Below are positions 49,772 through 59,095 of a stretch of 64,000 nt of DNA, one piece after another. The position numbers and the translations under genes were made by a program. Under the pieces are notes generated by a model, which worked only from the letters and a program-made list of their open reading frames with translations, was not told the DNA's origin and made no database searches. The stretch comes from JBBSHE01 sp038253325 (GTDB lineage: Bacteria > Actinomycetota > Actinomycetes > Propionibacteriales > Nocardioidaceae). The stretch spans positions 1 through 64,000 of the forward strand of contig JBBSHE010000012.1 in the NCBI GenBank assembly GCA_038253325.1, read 5' to 3'. Every line of letters begins with the position of its first letter. Position 1 is the stretch's first letter.

Positions 49772-50479
49772 ATGGTCAGGTTCGTGAGCCAGACCCACCG
49801 CGGGCCGTCGGGCAGCCCACCGTACTGGTCAACCGGTACTCAGATCATGTGGTGGTCCGGCGACGGGCCACTCGCTACGGGTGCCGTGATCACCAAGGAC
49901 GGCAATACCTCTGTGCCGCACTTCGCCGAACCGGTGACCGTGGTGCGAGACGACGCCGACGCCTTGGTCGCATGGCTGGCGGCCGGAACGCCGGTGCTGC
50001 GGGTGGCGCGGGCCGATGGGTTGGGCAAGCGCGACGACACGAGCACGCTGTTCACCGCCGCGACGGTGCAGGACGTCGGCGTGTGGACCGACTACGACGT
50101 CCTCCGTATAGCGCCCACCGGTCGCCCGTGGTGCGCGTGGGTCATGTTCGCCGAGCACACCAAGGAGTTCGCGGGCTGGTATGTGAACCTGGAGGATCCG
50201 CACGTCCGTGACGAACACGCCGTGTACACCCGTGACCACGTGCTCGATCTCGAGATCGAGCCGGACCGCAGCATGGCCCGCAAAGATGACGACGAACTCG
50301 CGCTCGCCGTCGCGCAAGGCCGATATGACGCCGCCACCGCGGCGGTGATTGAGGCGGACGTTGCCGAGGTTGAAACCATAGTCGCCGACTGGGGCCCGCC
50401 GTTTTGCGACGGATGGGAGCACTTCCGACCCGACCCTGCCTGGCCGATCCCTAGACTGCCAGAACGAGGGACTCTCTGA
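49772..50479 (+). CDS. DUF402 domain protein
   Basis: 235 residues. The C-terminal half carries the DUF402 hallmarks FAGWYVNLEDPHVR, YTRDHVLDLEIEPDRS and the downstream KDDDELALAVAQGRYD. The N-terminal half has a TGTQIMWWSGDGP segment. Related proteins include nucleoside di/triphosphatases and FomD-like hydrolases, so a phosphohydrolase role is possible but unproven. A GTG at 49784 is an equally plausible start. The gene stands alone in the accessory stretch. Confidence 0.8.
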   Translation: MVRFVSQTHRGPSGSPPYWSTGTQIMWWSGDGPLATGAVITKDGNTSVPHFAEPVTVVRDDADALVAWLAAGTPVLRVARADGLGKRDDTSTLFTAATVQDVGVWTDYDVLRIAPTGRPWCAWVMFAEHTKEFAGWYVNLEDPHVRDEHAVYTRDHVLDLEIEPDRSMARKDDDELALAVAQGRYDAATAAVIEADVAEVETIVADWGPPFCDGWEHFRPDPAWPIPRLPERGTL

Positions 50480-51331
50480 CTCAGGCTGCCGAAGCACGAC
50501 CACTGCGACTGTTCCGGCATCTAATCCGCCGGAACGTTGCGGCCTGTGCTGATTGCCGCGAACGGATGATTTCGCGATCACGACAGATCCAGGCGTGTCG
50601 TGCGCCGCCGAAGCGGCCAGCTGACCTGGCACATTAGACCCCGTATGTGCGCAAATCAGATTACTCCAGGCACGCCAGTGTGCGTCTGGTCCTCAGTGGC
50701 GGTGCGTCATCTTGTTCGCTAGCCACTCACCAACAAGCTCAAGCCGACCCAGGCGCAGACGGTGATCGCGGCCGCGATCCTGCGCCACCTACACGCCGTG
50801 GTCACCACCGGACAGGTCTGGGACCCGCTGATCGCCACCCACGGCAAGAACCAGCCCGCGGCGCCGATGGCTGCCTGAGCATTCCGTCGTCGTGGCGGAC
50901 CAAGCAGACGGCCGGGGCGAGCCCGACGCGGCATTGAGGACCACCGAGTACCTCGCCGGACATCATGGGCAGCCCCGCCCGTCGTCTCAACAACCCGATT
51001 ACACGCTGCTGGGCACAGCCCCATCACCGCTATGCAGGGACAGACGACGGACGAGGCACCGGCCAGAACCCTTGACCAAACGACTTACGCTGATGTGAGG
51101 ACGTTTGGCCAGCGCGGCCTCATACTTCACGTCGTGAGTGAGGAGAGCGCAGGCAATGGGTTGCTAAAGGCGCTGGCCTGACCCCGGTTGGTTGATCCAG
51201 GTCGAGTGAGAGTGGGCGGGATCCGGCCACACAACCATCGGCTATGACAGGATCGGTCCAGACGCTCGTGCCGGATCGCGCCGTTGATTCTTCACCGCGA
51301 GAACCGCGTGCAACGTCCAGGTCACCCGGAG
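50480..51331. other. Mostly non-coding accessory stretch
   Basis: 852 bases holding only the transposase-like remnant at 50723-50878. No other frame shows a convincing codon pattern or recognisable motif on either strand. Likely degraded mobile DNA. Confidence 0.5.
50723..50878 (+). pseudogene. C-terminal remnant resembling an IS110-type transposase
   Basis: After an in-frame stop at 50720, 51 codons read NKLKPTQAQTVIAAAILRHL, then HAVVTTGQVWDPLIATHGK and a short Ala-rich end before TGA. The pattern of a helix followed by a TTGxxWDP-type tail resembles the ends of IS110/IS116 transposases, from memory only. No upstream catalytic domain, start codon or element ends are visible, so it is a broken fragment. 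Confidence 0.4.
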
Positions 51332-51883
51332 GTGCTGAGCGCGCGCAAGGTCGTCGTCTACGACCTGTTGTCCCTCGACGGCGTTGCCGAGAGCCCGGAT
51401 GGCTTTTTCACCGACTGGGATGACGCGATGGAGGTCAACCTCGCCGCTGTCATCGCAGTCCAGGACACGGTCATCCTCGGCCGCCGCAGCTACGACGAGT
51501 GGGCTGAGTTCTGGCCGGGCAGCGAGATCCAGCCATTCGCGACGTTCATCAACGGGGTCGCGAAGTACGTTGCGACATCGACATCGACACCGCTGGAGCG
51601 GGAATGGGCTCATGCGACGGTGATCGACGGTGGGCTGGTTGAATTCGTGTGGGACCTGAAGGATCAGCCCGGAGGCGACATCGGCATACATGCCAGCATC
51701 TCCGTGGCCCAGACACTGCTTGCCGCAGATGTTGTCGACGAAGTCAGGCTCGTGATCGCACCGACGATCGCCGGAGGCGGACGAAGGCTCCTCGACGGGC
51801 TGCCGTCGATCCGGCTCGAATCGATCCGACACGCCACCTCACCCAGTGGCCATCTGCTTACCCACTACCGCGTCATCCGGTAG
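51332..51883 (+). CDS. Dihydrofolate reductase family protein (RibD C-terminal-like)
   Basis: 183 residues. The N-terminal RKVVVYDLLSLDGVAE, the VILGRRSYDEWAEFWPG block, and the C-terminal GGDIGIHASISVAQTLLAAD and PTIAGGGRRLLDGLPS are typical of the small YyaP/YwjB-like reductases of this fold. Cofactor is presumably NADPH, substrate unknown. The frame is open to a TTG at 51284, but GTG at 51332 begins the conserved strand, so the start is uncertain. Isolated gene in the accessory region. Confidence 0.82.
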   Translation: MLSARKVVVYDLLSLDGVAESPDGFFTDWDDAMEVNLAAVIAVQDTVILGRRSYDEWAEFWPGSEIQPFATFINGVAKYVATSTSTPLEREWAHATVIDGGLVEFVWDLKDQPGGDIGIHASISVAQTLLAADVVDEVRLVIAPTIAGGGRRLLDGLPSIRLESIRHATSPSGHLLTHYRVIR

Positions 51884-51937
51884 GCGAACAACTCCACAGA
51901 TTCGAGCCGGATCGCAGCATGAGCGTGCCGTTACGAC

Positions 51938-52396
51938 TCAGCGGCCGCAGCGGTCCACACGCTCCCAGGGCCAGTCGGTGGCGAGCCAGCGTGCGACTGC
52001 GTCGGCGAGTGGTACGTCGAGGCTCGCTCTGTCGGCCCGCACCCAGGACTGCACAGTGACGTCCCACTCCTCGGAGGCCGAGGGGTACAGGTAGACGCAG
52101 CCGATGACGTCGTGGTCGCCTGGGTCGAGGACGGTGAAGGTGTAACCGGCGCCCCGTGTGAAGTCGTCGGCGTGGCGGCGAAGGTCGGAGAGGTTCTCCT
52201 CGAGCGTCATGCCGCTGCGTGGTGGCCAGTTGCCGTCGGGGTAGCCGGGAGCGGAGCGTATGTGCTCGATGCTCGACATCCAGGCGGCATGGTCGGCCTG
52301 ATTGTGCTGCGGCCCCAGTGGTTCGAGGTGGAACTGGTTCGTGGCGAGTGAGGTCGGCGGATCGAAGTCGACTGGCACGAACTCGTCCGAGGTCAT
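51938..52396 (-). CDS. GNAT family N-acetyltransferase
   Basis: 152 residues with a GNAT-like layout: HLEPLGPQHNQADHAAWMSS near the N-terminus, central strands GYTFTVLDPGDHDVIGCVYL and a C-terminal helix VPLADAVARWLA. The acetyl-CoA pyrophosphate loop is poorly conserved (VRADRASLDVPLADA instead of RxxGxG/A), so activity is uncertain. Convergent with the reductase gene. The acceptor is unknown. Confidence 0.7.
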   Translation of the reverse strand: MTSDEFVPVDFDPPTSLATNQFHLEPLGPQHNQADHAAWMSSIEHIRSAPGYPDGNWPPRSGMTLEENLSDLRRHADDFTRGAGYTFTVLDPGDHDVIGCVYLYPSASEEWDVTVQSWVRADRASLDVPLADAVARWLATDWPWERVDRCGR

Positions 52397-53074
52397 GACC
52401 GGGACGGTACTGGGTTGGCCAGACCTCCTGCACTCGAGTTCTTTCTCGGCGGCATGCGGGAACGACGCCCGCTATTCGGCATGACCGGCGGTGTCGTAAG
52501 GTGCCGGAGGCAATGTAGGCGGCGAGGATGTAGTTGGTGTGCCTGTCCCGCGCCTGGAACACGCTCCGTGGATCGGCGACGTACGTGCGCTGCTGGTTGC
52601 ACATCTCCATCAGGGCGCACGTCGACTCCGAAATGTCACAGCTCCTTGAGGAACGTGTCGCTGGCGAACGTGCGGCGCTCCTTATTTCGGGGCAACCCTT
52701 CTCGGCACTCGCGGACGCCATCGTGCATACGCGAAGACGTACCTCCAATGCGGACCTGCTGCGACCTTGATCGATCTCGTAGGTTAGGCGAAAGCGCTCC
52801 ACGCCTGAACGCGATCAGGTCATCCACGGACTGTGGTTGGCCAAGGAGTGAAGACGTACTTCGACCTGGGAGCTCCCGAATGAACACGTCACCGTGCGGA
52901 GCCGCCGATGGAAGACCGGCCTGTCGGGCCGCACCGTCACGGTGACCGAGCGCAACGCGCTCGGCGACAGCCTGGAGCCCTGTCCGGAGTAGTTTGGAAG
53001 GTTCCGGACCGACTAGCTGCCCGAGGCGTTCGCGAGCACCCCAGTGTCCTAGTGGTCATGCGGGTCGCCAGCGG
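52397..53074. other. Stretch without a convincing gene
   Basis: 678 bases between the GNAT and TetR genes. Short frames occur on both strands (for example 52534-52770 plus, 52636-52887 minus), but neither shows a family motif, a clear ribosome site or a consistent codon pattern. Probably degraded accessory DNA. Confidence 0.4.
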
Positions 53075-53713
53075 TCACGGCCGGACCAGTTGCGCCACCC
53101 AGAGTCCGCCCAGCCACTCGCCGAAGCGATCGTCGGACCAGCCGCGGTCCTGCACCAGGCGATGCCACAGCGCGCCGTCCATCGTCGCAAACAAGAGATC
53201 GCGGCACTCCTGCTCTGTGACGCCCAGCCGGCCCGTTGCTGCGGCCGCCCGCGCGTAGTGGTCAATCGCCTCGAGCCGACGCTCGTCGAACTCGGCGAGC
53301 ATTCCGGCTGCCTCTGGCTCGCTCGTGGCTGCGCCCTGCAGCGCGCGGAGCAACGGGGTGATGCGCCTGAAGACTGGCGTGATGACCACGGCGTGCGCCC
53401 GGAAGCGGGTGGCGAGGTCGGGCTCGGCGAGCACGGCCCGGATCTCGGGCCGGTCGAGAAGGCGTGCGTCGTCCGCATCGCCCCGGAAGGTGACGTACCA
53501 GACCTGGTGCAGGAGCGCGGACTTGTTGCGGAAGGTCGCATAGACGGTCTCGACCGCGACCCCGGCACCTTTCGCGACCTCGGCTATCGTGGTGCCTCCG
53601 TACCCCTTCTCGACGAAGAGCTCGTGGGCGGCCTCGATGATCCGCAGCCGGGTCTCGTTGGCCTGTTCCCGGCGCCGAGTGGAGTTGTACTGCCTCTTGA
53701 CTTGATCGATCAT
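53075..53713 (-). CDS. TetR/AcrR family regulator
   Basis: 212 residues. The N-terminal HTH (LRIIEAAHELFVEKGYGGTT, then AVETVYATFRNKSALLHQVW) is preceded by a basic arm (RRREQANETR). The ligand domain is otherwise unremarkable. ATG at 53713 has AGGA eight bases upstream. The long frame to 54313 is the shadow of the opposed gene, and an ATG at 53722 has its AGG adjacent. Divergent from the SnoaL-like gene with 51 bases between starts, which it probably regulates. Confidence 0.88.
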   Translation of the reverse strand: MIDQVKRQYNSTRRREQANETRLRIIEAAHELFVEKGYGGTTIAEVAKGAGVAVETVYATFRNKSALLHQVWYVTFRGDADDARLLDRPEIRAVLAEPDLATRFRAHAVVITPVFRRITPLLRALQGAATSEPEAAGMLAEFDERRLEAIDHYARAAAATGRLGVTEQECRDLLFATMDGALWHRLVQDRGWSDDRFGEWLGGLWVAQLVRP

Positions 53714-53764
53714 TAGATGCATCCTAACTGTATTCAAGACTGGTTTACTGCATTGGAGGCGATC

Positions 53765-54223
53765 ATGGCAACCGAGGTAGAAGACTTCCTGGCCGAGATG
53801 CTGCCGAAGCAGGTTGCCGCCGAGCGCGCGATCCACCACGGCGACGTGGAGCCACGATTGGCGCAGTGGTCCCACCGCGACCCGGTGACGGTCTTCGGTG
53901 CGCACCTGTCGGGTTCCGGCTGGTCGGACCTGCAGACGTTGTTCCGGACCGTGGCGTCGTGGTTCTCCGACTCCACCGACTACCGCTTCGAACTCCTCGC
54001 TGCGGGCGCGAGCGGCGACCTGGCCTATACGGTGGGGTACGAGCACAACCAGGTGAAGGTCGATGGCCAGCCGCGCACGTACACGCTTCGGGTCACGCAC
54101 GCCTACCGTCGCGAAGGCGGCGAGTGGCGCATTGTGCACCGGCACGCGGACGTGCCACCGGCTGACGACGACCAGTCGCCCGTGCTCCTGGGCGGAGTCG
54201 ACACCACGGCGCCTGACGGGTAG
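53765..54223 (+). CDS. SnoaL/NTF2-like fold protein
   Basis: 152 residues. The cone-shaped alpha+beta NTF2-like domain is indicated by an N-terminal helix, then HHGDVEPRLAQWSHRDPVTV, the VASWFSDSTDYRFELLAAG block and the closing strands LRVTHAYRREGGEWRIVHRH with the terminal histidines. This is the ketosteroid-isomerase/SnoaL-like class, common as small enzymes or ligand binders. GGAGG lies just before the ATG at 53765. Substrate unknown. Control by the divergent TetR gene is likely. Confidence 0.85.
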   Translation: MATEVEDFLAEMLPKQVAAERAIHHGDVEPRLAQWSHRDPVTVFGAHLSGSGWSDLQTLFRTVASWFSDSTDYRFELLAAGASGDLAYTVGYEHNQVKVDGQPRTYTLRVTHAYRREGGEWRIVHRHADVPPADDDQSPVLLGGVDTTAPDG

Positions 54224-54463
54224 GCAAACCGGATTCGAGCCACACCCACGGGTGGGTGGGCAGCCGCAAGGAGAGCGTCCCGCCGAGCGCCTCGACCGAG
54301 TCTGGTCTGACATCGGCCCTATAAGAATCGTCTAGCAGCCGCATTGGGGATCGAGTACGTGCGCGGATCTGCCGATGCGCGAGCATCGCGATGGTTCGCG
54401 CAGCCGTTTGATGGTGACCGCTTGGCAAGGGGTTGTCTCGCTACCCCGGATGGGCTCTCGCGC

Positions 54464-55282
54464 ATGATGGTCGTGATGGCCAGCAGTCCTGGTCACGTCG
54501 GTCAGCCGAATGAAGACTTCGTCGGCGCGGTGCCAGGCGCCGTGGTGCTGCTCGACGGTGCTGGAATTCCTGGGACCGAGGCGATCTGTCGCCACGGAGT
54601 CGCCTGGTACTCGCACACTCTCGGCGCGACGGTTCTCGGGCGGCTGTCCCGCGAAGCTGGAACGGACCTGGTCGCGGCTCTTGCCGATTCGATCGGACAG
54701 GTATCCGGGCAGCATCGTGACACCTGCGATATCGCGAACCCCAGCAGTCCCCAATCAACCGTGGCGATCATCCGATTCGAGGAGGATCGCGTGGACTTTC
54801 TGGTGCTCGCCGACGGCTTCGTCGTCCTGGACTCGTCCGGATCTGGGCCGCAGGTGGTCACCGATCCGCGCGAGGTCAGTGTGCGAAGCGAATGCTCGTC
54901 GGTGCTGCGCGGCATCCCCACAGACACGCCCGAGTACGAGCGGGTGAAGTTGTCGGTGATCGACGCGCTACGGGCTCGGCGCAACCAACCCGGCGGATAC
55001 TGGATTGCCAAGGACGATCCGCACGCGGCCATGCAGGCCGTCACCGGCAGTGTTCCTCTCGGGTCACTGAACGGCGCCGCCCTCCTCAGCAACGGGGCCA
55101 GTCGGGTCGTGGATCCCTATCGCCTCGCGGAGTGGCCAGCCGTCCTGGACCTGATGCGCACGCAGGGCCCCGATGAGATCCTCCGACGAGTCCGTGAAGC
55201 AGAGGCGGCCCGGCCCGCCGGCTCAGGCCCTGACATCCACGTTCCCGACGACGCAACTGTTGCCTATTGCGAATCCCGCTAA
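54464..55282 (+). CDS. PP2C-like phosphatase-fold protein
   Basis: 272 residues. The opening ASSPGHVGQPNEDFVG and VVLLDGAGIP match the PP2C-type start with its metal-binding Asp residues (NEDFV, LDG). The strand pattern continues through STVAIIRFEEDRVDFLVLAD. The typical late DG/DN motifs are weak, so it may be a divergent phosphatase or an inactive relative. Start chosen at ATG 54464. ATGs at 54467 and 54476 are equally possible. Isolated gene. Confidence 0.7.
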   Translation: MMVVMASSPGHVGQPNEDFVGAVPGAVVLLDGAGIPGTEAICRHGVAWYSHTLGATVLGRLSREAGTDLVAALADSIGQVSGQHRDTCDIANPSSPQSTVAIIRFEEDRVDFLVLADGFVVLDSSGSGPQVVTDPREVSVRSECSSVLRGIPTDTPEYERVKLSVIDALRARRNQPGGYWIAKDDPHAAMQAVTGSVPLGSLNGAALLSNGASRVVDPYRLAEWPAVLDLMRTQGPDEILRRVREAEAARPAGSGPDIHVPDDATVAYCESR

Positions 55283-55454
55283 AACGATCAGCACATCCGC
55301 GCCCGACGTGAGCCGTGTCCTGACGATGATCATCGCGGCGAGATCCGTCCTCGCGAACCGCATGTATGCAAGAAACCCGATAAGTTGGACATACGGTCCC
55401 TACAGCCCATATCCTGCGGACCCTGGGGCTTCGTGAAGCAAAGGGAAGGACCCC

Positions 55455-56447
55455 GTGGGCTACCGAGCCATCCAAGCGGCGCTTGCTACCGGCGCGCTGG
55501 TATGTGCGATCTCTGGGATCGTACCGGCTCCATCGGCCTCGGTGGCCGCCGTGAACGGCGATCCGGTGATCGCAGCCGTCGGCGACATGGCATGTGATCG
55601 CTCGGACCGGGCATGGAGTAGTGGTAAAGGAACGTCGACCCATTGCCGGCAGGCCTCGACCTCAAATCGGCTCTTGGCCGACTCATCGGTGGGTACGGTC
55701 CTCGGCCTTGGCGACTATCAGTACGACTGCGGCGACCTCGCGGACTACGCCGTCTCGTACAACCCCACCTGGGGGAGGCTGGACTCGATGATGGACCCCG
55801 TTGCGGGCAATCACGAGTATGAAACCGGCGTCGACGCATTCGGAGCGCACTGCCCGAGCGGCAACACCGCGGCGAACAACTACTTCGACCACTTCGGCGC
55901 AGCCGCCCACCCGGGAACCGATGGGCACTTCTCGTTCGACCTCGGGTCGTGGCATCTGATCGCCCTGAACGCCAACTGTTCCAAGAGCAAGGTTGGGGGC
56001 TGCGGACCAACGAGCCCGCAAACACGGTGGCTCAAGGCGGACTTGGCAGCCACCACCAAGCCGTGCGTCGCCGCCTTCTGGCATCAGCCGCTGTGGACCG
56101 GTAACGGGACCGGGAGGCTCTTGGACTACAAGAGTTGGTGGGAAGCTCTGTATGCCGCGGGTGCAGACGTTGTGCTCAATGGCCACGTCCACAACTACCA
56201 GCGCTACGCCCCGAGAAACCCGTCCGGAGCAGTGGACACGCGCAACGGAATCACTGAGTACATCGTCGGCACCGGAGGCGAGTCTCTGGTTCCGCTGAAG
56301 ACCAGCGTCACGCCACAGCCGGTCATCGCCAAAAGGACCTTCGGTTATCTCCGGATGACCCTTCATCCGAACGGCTGGGAATCCCGGTTCATCGACACCA
56401 CCGGCGCAGTGCTCGACACGTCGGGAGGGACGTGCCACCCGCGCTGA
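55455..56447 (+). CDS. Secreted calcineurin-like metallophosphoesterase
   Basis: 330 residues with a signal peptide (about 1-32, VPAPSASVAA end). Dimetal site motifs are present: AAVGDMACD, LGLGDYQYDCG, VAGNHEYE, FWHQPLW, and NGHVHNYQRYAP. Similar to purple acid phosphatase-like or alkaline phosphatase D-type secreted enzymes that release phosphate from organophosphates. GTG at 55455 has an AGGGAAGGA site upstream. Cysteine pairs suggest extracellular disulfides. No phosphate-regulation genes are adjacent. Confidence 0.9.
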   Translation: MGYRAIQAALATGALVCAISGIVPAPSASVAAVNGDPVIAAVGDMACDRSDRAWSSGKGTSTHCRQASTSNRLLADSSVGTVLGLGDYQYDCGDLADYAVSYNPTWGRLDSMMDPVAGNHEYETGVDAFGAHCPSGNTAANNYFDHFGAAAHPGTDGHFSFDLGSWHLIALNANCSKSKVGGCGPTSPQTRWLKADLAATTKPCVAAFWHQPLWTGNGTGRLLDYKSWWEALYAAGADVVLNGHVHNYQRYAPRNPSGAVDTRNGITEYIVGTGGESLVPLKTSVTPQPVIAKRTFGYLRMTLHPNGWESRFIDTTGAVLDTSGGTCHPR

Positions 56448-56620
56448 CGACTTTCCGCGCCGGCTGCCGGCACCGAGACGTCGTTGGATGCTGGACGGTC
56501 CGCCTCTCCAGCTGAAACGGGCTGGTTGCGATGCGGCCGGTTGCGAGACGGCCGGGTGTCCCGAGGTCGGGTCGGCCACGCCTCGTGCGGGGGTACCAAA
56601 ACAACGTTAGGGTGAGTGCC

Positions 56621-56695
56621 ATGCGTCTGCTGATTCTGATCCTGGTCATCTTGGCGATCATTGCGCTCGTCTTCTTCCTCCTCCGGCGGCGGTGA
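56621..56695 (+). CDS. 24-residue hydrophobic membrane peptide
   Basis: ATG preceded by AGGGTGAG opens a 24-codon frame that is almost entirely Leu/Ile/Val/Phe/Ala (LILILVILAIIALVFFLL) ending in three arginines, a single transmembrane helix with a positive cytosolic end. The surrounding 470 bases are otherwise empty, which favours a real small protein. Not recognised as a known family. Confidence 0.5.
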   Translation: MRLLILILVILAIIALVFFLLRRR

Positions 56696-57094
56696 GGAAA
56701 CGGCGCGGCGCCACCCGGTCCCCGGCGACCTTGTCCCCGTCGACAGCCGACGCGACTCTGCCCCCTTGACGGCCGGGGAAACACACGAATCCCCGGGCCG
56801 GAGGGGGCCGGGAGGACTGGTTTCTCAACCCCCCGTCCTAGGATCGTGACGACCCGGGTCGCCACCCACCATGGCGAATCCGGTACCCACCCGTCGCCGA
56901 CTTAGTCCTCCTCGATGATTTCAATTTCGGCCGACGGCCCGTCCGCCTACGGTGGGCCATTGTCTTCGGTCCGTCCGAATACGCGTCACGCGCGCAGCGG
57001 CATGCGGGCTAATCCGGTGGGGCAAACCCGCGGCCCCCGATACGATCGCGTGATGTCAGCTCGCCGTCGGCGGGGTTTCGCAGCTGGAGGTTTC
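56696..57094. other. 399-base gap before thrS
   Basis: An imperfect stem lies near 56772-56800 (GGCCGGGGA against TCCCCGGGCC, 10-base loop), plausibly a terminator for the small membrane peptide gene. The rest presumably contains the thrS promoter. No T-box features or open frame were seen, apart from the upstream extension of the thrS frame itself. Confidence 0.4.
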
Positions 57095-59095
57095 GTGTCC
57101 GAGTTCCACGTCACCGTTGTCCGCGCAGGCGAGTCCGCCGAGCGTACGGTGAGAACGGGCACGAAGGCCTGGGAGCTGTTCGCCGACGACCCCGATGTCG
57201 TCGCCGCCGAGGTGGGGGATCAGCTCGTCGACCTGTCGTACAAGCTCGGCGCCGGCGACGTCATCACAGCGGTGCTGATCGGCTCCGGCGAGGGCCTCGC
57301 GATCCTGCGCCATTCGACCGCGCATGTCGCCGCGCAAGCCGTGCAGCAGCTGTTTCCCGACGCGAAGCTCGGCATCGGACCCCCGATCGAAGACGGCTTC
57401 TACTACGACTTTGACGTCGCGGAGCCGTTCAAGCCGGACGACGTCGAGCGCATCCAGTCGCAGATGCGCAGGATCGTCAAGGAGAACCAGCAGTTTTCCC
57501 GACGCGAGGTCAGCGACGACGAGGCGCGACGGGAGCTCTCCGACGAGCCGTACAAACTCGAGTTGATCGACCTCAAGGGCTCGAGCCACTCCGACGATAC
57601 CGAGGTCGAGGTCGGCGCGGACCAGCTCACCATCTACGACAATGTCACGCGTGACGGGTCCGTCGCCTGGAAAGACTTGTGCCGCGGCCCGCACCTGCCG
57701 ACCACCAGGCGAATCCCGGCGTTCAAGCTGATGCGCACCGCGGCCGCGTACTGGCGCGGTGACGACAAGAACAAGCAGCTGCAACGGCTGTACGGCACCG
57801 CGTGGCCGAGCAAGGAGGATCTGGACACGCACCTCGAGCAGCTGGCAGAGGCCGAGCGCCGTGACCATCGACGGCTTGGCGTCGAGCTCGACCTGTTCAG
57901 CTTCCCGGCCGAGATCGGGCCCGGGCTCGCGGTGTTCCACCCCAAGGGAGGGGTGCTGCGCAAGGCTATGGAGGACTACGCCCGGATGCGGCACGAGCAG
58001 GGCGGGTACGAGTTCGTTTACACGCCACACATCAGCAAGGAACAACTCTTCCAGACCTCCGGACACCTCGAGTGGTACGCCGACGGCATGTACCCGCCGA
58101 TGCATCTCGACGAGGAGCGCGACTCCGAGGGCAACATCCGCAAGCCTGGGCAGAACTACTACCCGAAGCCGATGAACTGCCCGATGCACATCCTGGTGTT
58201 CAAGGCACGCGCCCGCTCGTACCGTGAGTTGCCGCTGCGGCTCTTTGAGTTCGGGACCGTCTACCGCTACGAGATGTCCGGGGTGGTCCACGGCCTGACC
58301 CGGGCGCGCGGCTTCACGCAGGACGACTCGCACATCTTCTGCACCCCCGACCAGCTCGCCGGCGAGCTCGCCAGCCTGCTGACCTTCGTGATCGAACTGT
58401 TGCGAGATTACGGTCTCGAGGAGTTCAGTGCGGACCTGTCCACGCGTCCCGACAACTTCGTGGGCGATCCGGTCGATTGGGACATCGCTGAGGCGGCACT
58501 TGAGAACGCCTTGCAGAAGTCCGGCGTCGAGTACGCCGTCGCCGAGGGCGAGGGCGCGTTCTACGCACCAAAGATCGACGTCCATGTGAAGGATGCGATC
58601 GGGCGGCGCTGGCAGTTGTCGACACTCCAGGTCGACCTGCAGTTCCCGGACCGGTTCGACCTCACGTACCAGACGGCCGCGGGCACCCGCGAGCGCCCTT
58701 ACATGATCCACCGAGCGTTGTTCGGCTCGATCGAGCGGTTTCTGGGGATCCTCGTCGAGCACTATGCCGGCGCATTTCCGCCCTGGCTGGCGCCGGTGCA
58801 GGTCGTCGCGATCCCGATTGCGGAGCGGCATGGTGCGTACCTAAATCAGCTCGCCGAGCGCCTGCGGTCCCGCGGGATCCGGGTCGAGGTGGACGACTCC
58901 GACGAGCGGATGCAAAAGAAGATCCGCACTGCTCAGCTTCAGAAGGTGCCGTACATGCTGATCGCCGGAGACCGCGACGTCGAGCAGGGTGCCGTGTCGT
59001 TTCGTTACCGCAGCGGTGAGCAGGACAACGGCATCGGTGTCGACGAGGCGGTCGACCGGATCGTCAAGGCCGTGGAGTCGCGGACGAACGTATGA
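57095..59095 (+). CDS. thrS: Threonyl-tRNA synthetase
   Basis: 666-residue class II synthetase: TGS domain (residues about 1-65), editing domain with the metal HxxxH region (RHSTAHVAAQAV), catalytic core with the zinc-binding Cys in PMNCPMHILVFK, motif 2 FEFGTVYRYEMSG, VHGLTRARGFTQDDSHIF, and motif 3 ending in ERPYMIHRALFGSIERF, then the anticodon-binding domain. GTG at 57095 has GGAGG four bases upstream. An ATG at 57053 would add 14 residues. It overlaps the HIT gene by four bases (ATGA). Confidence 0.97.
   Translation: MSEFHVTVVRAGESAERTVRTGTKAWELFADDPDVVAAEVGDQLVDLSYKLGAGDVITAVLIGSGEGLAILRHSTAHVAAQAVQQLFPDAKLGIGPPIEDGFYYDFDVAEPFKPDDVERIQSQMRRIVKENQQFSRREVSDDEARRELSDEPYKLELIDLKGSSHSDDTEVEVGADQLTIYDNVTRDGSVAWKDLCRGPHLPTTRRIPAFKLMRTAAAYWRGDDKNKQLQRLYGTAWPSKEDLDTHLEQLAEAERRDHRRLGVELDLFSFPAEIGPGLAVFHPKGGVLRKAMEDYARMRHEQGGYEFVYTPHISKEQLFQTSGHLEWYADGMYPPMHLDEERDSEGNIRKPGQNYYPKPMNCPMHILVFKARARSYRELPLRLFEFGTVYRYEMSGVVHGLTRARGFTQDDSHIFCTPDQLAGELASLLTFVIELLRDYGLEEFSADLSTRPDNFVGDPVDWDIAEAALENALQKSGVEYAVAEGEGAFYAPKIDVHVKDAIGRRWQLSTLQVDLQFPDRFDLTYQTAAGTRERPYMIHRALFGSIERFLGILVEHYAGAFPPWLAPVQVVAIPIAERHGAYLNQLAERLRSRGIRVEVDDSDERMQKKIRTAQLQKVPYMLIAGDRDVEQGAVSFRYRSGEQDNGIGVDEAVDRIVKAVESRTNV

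Noticed and set aside
52534..52770. 78-codon plus-strand frame
   Set aside because: No motif, no ribosome site, and competing frames on the other strand.
57056..58831. 591-codon minus-strand frame inside thrS
   Set aside because: No recognisable domain, while thrS on the other strand is complete.
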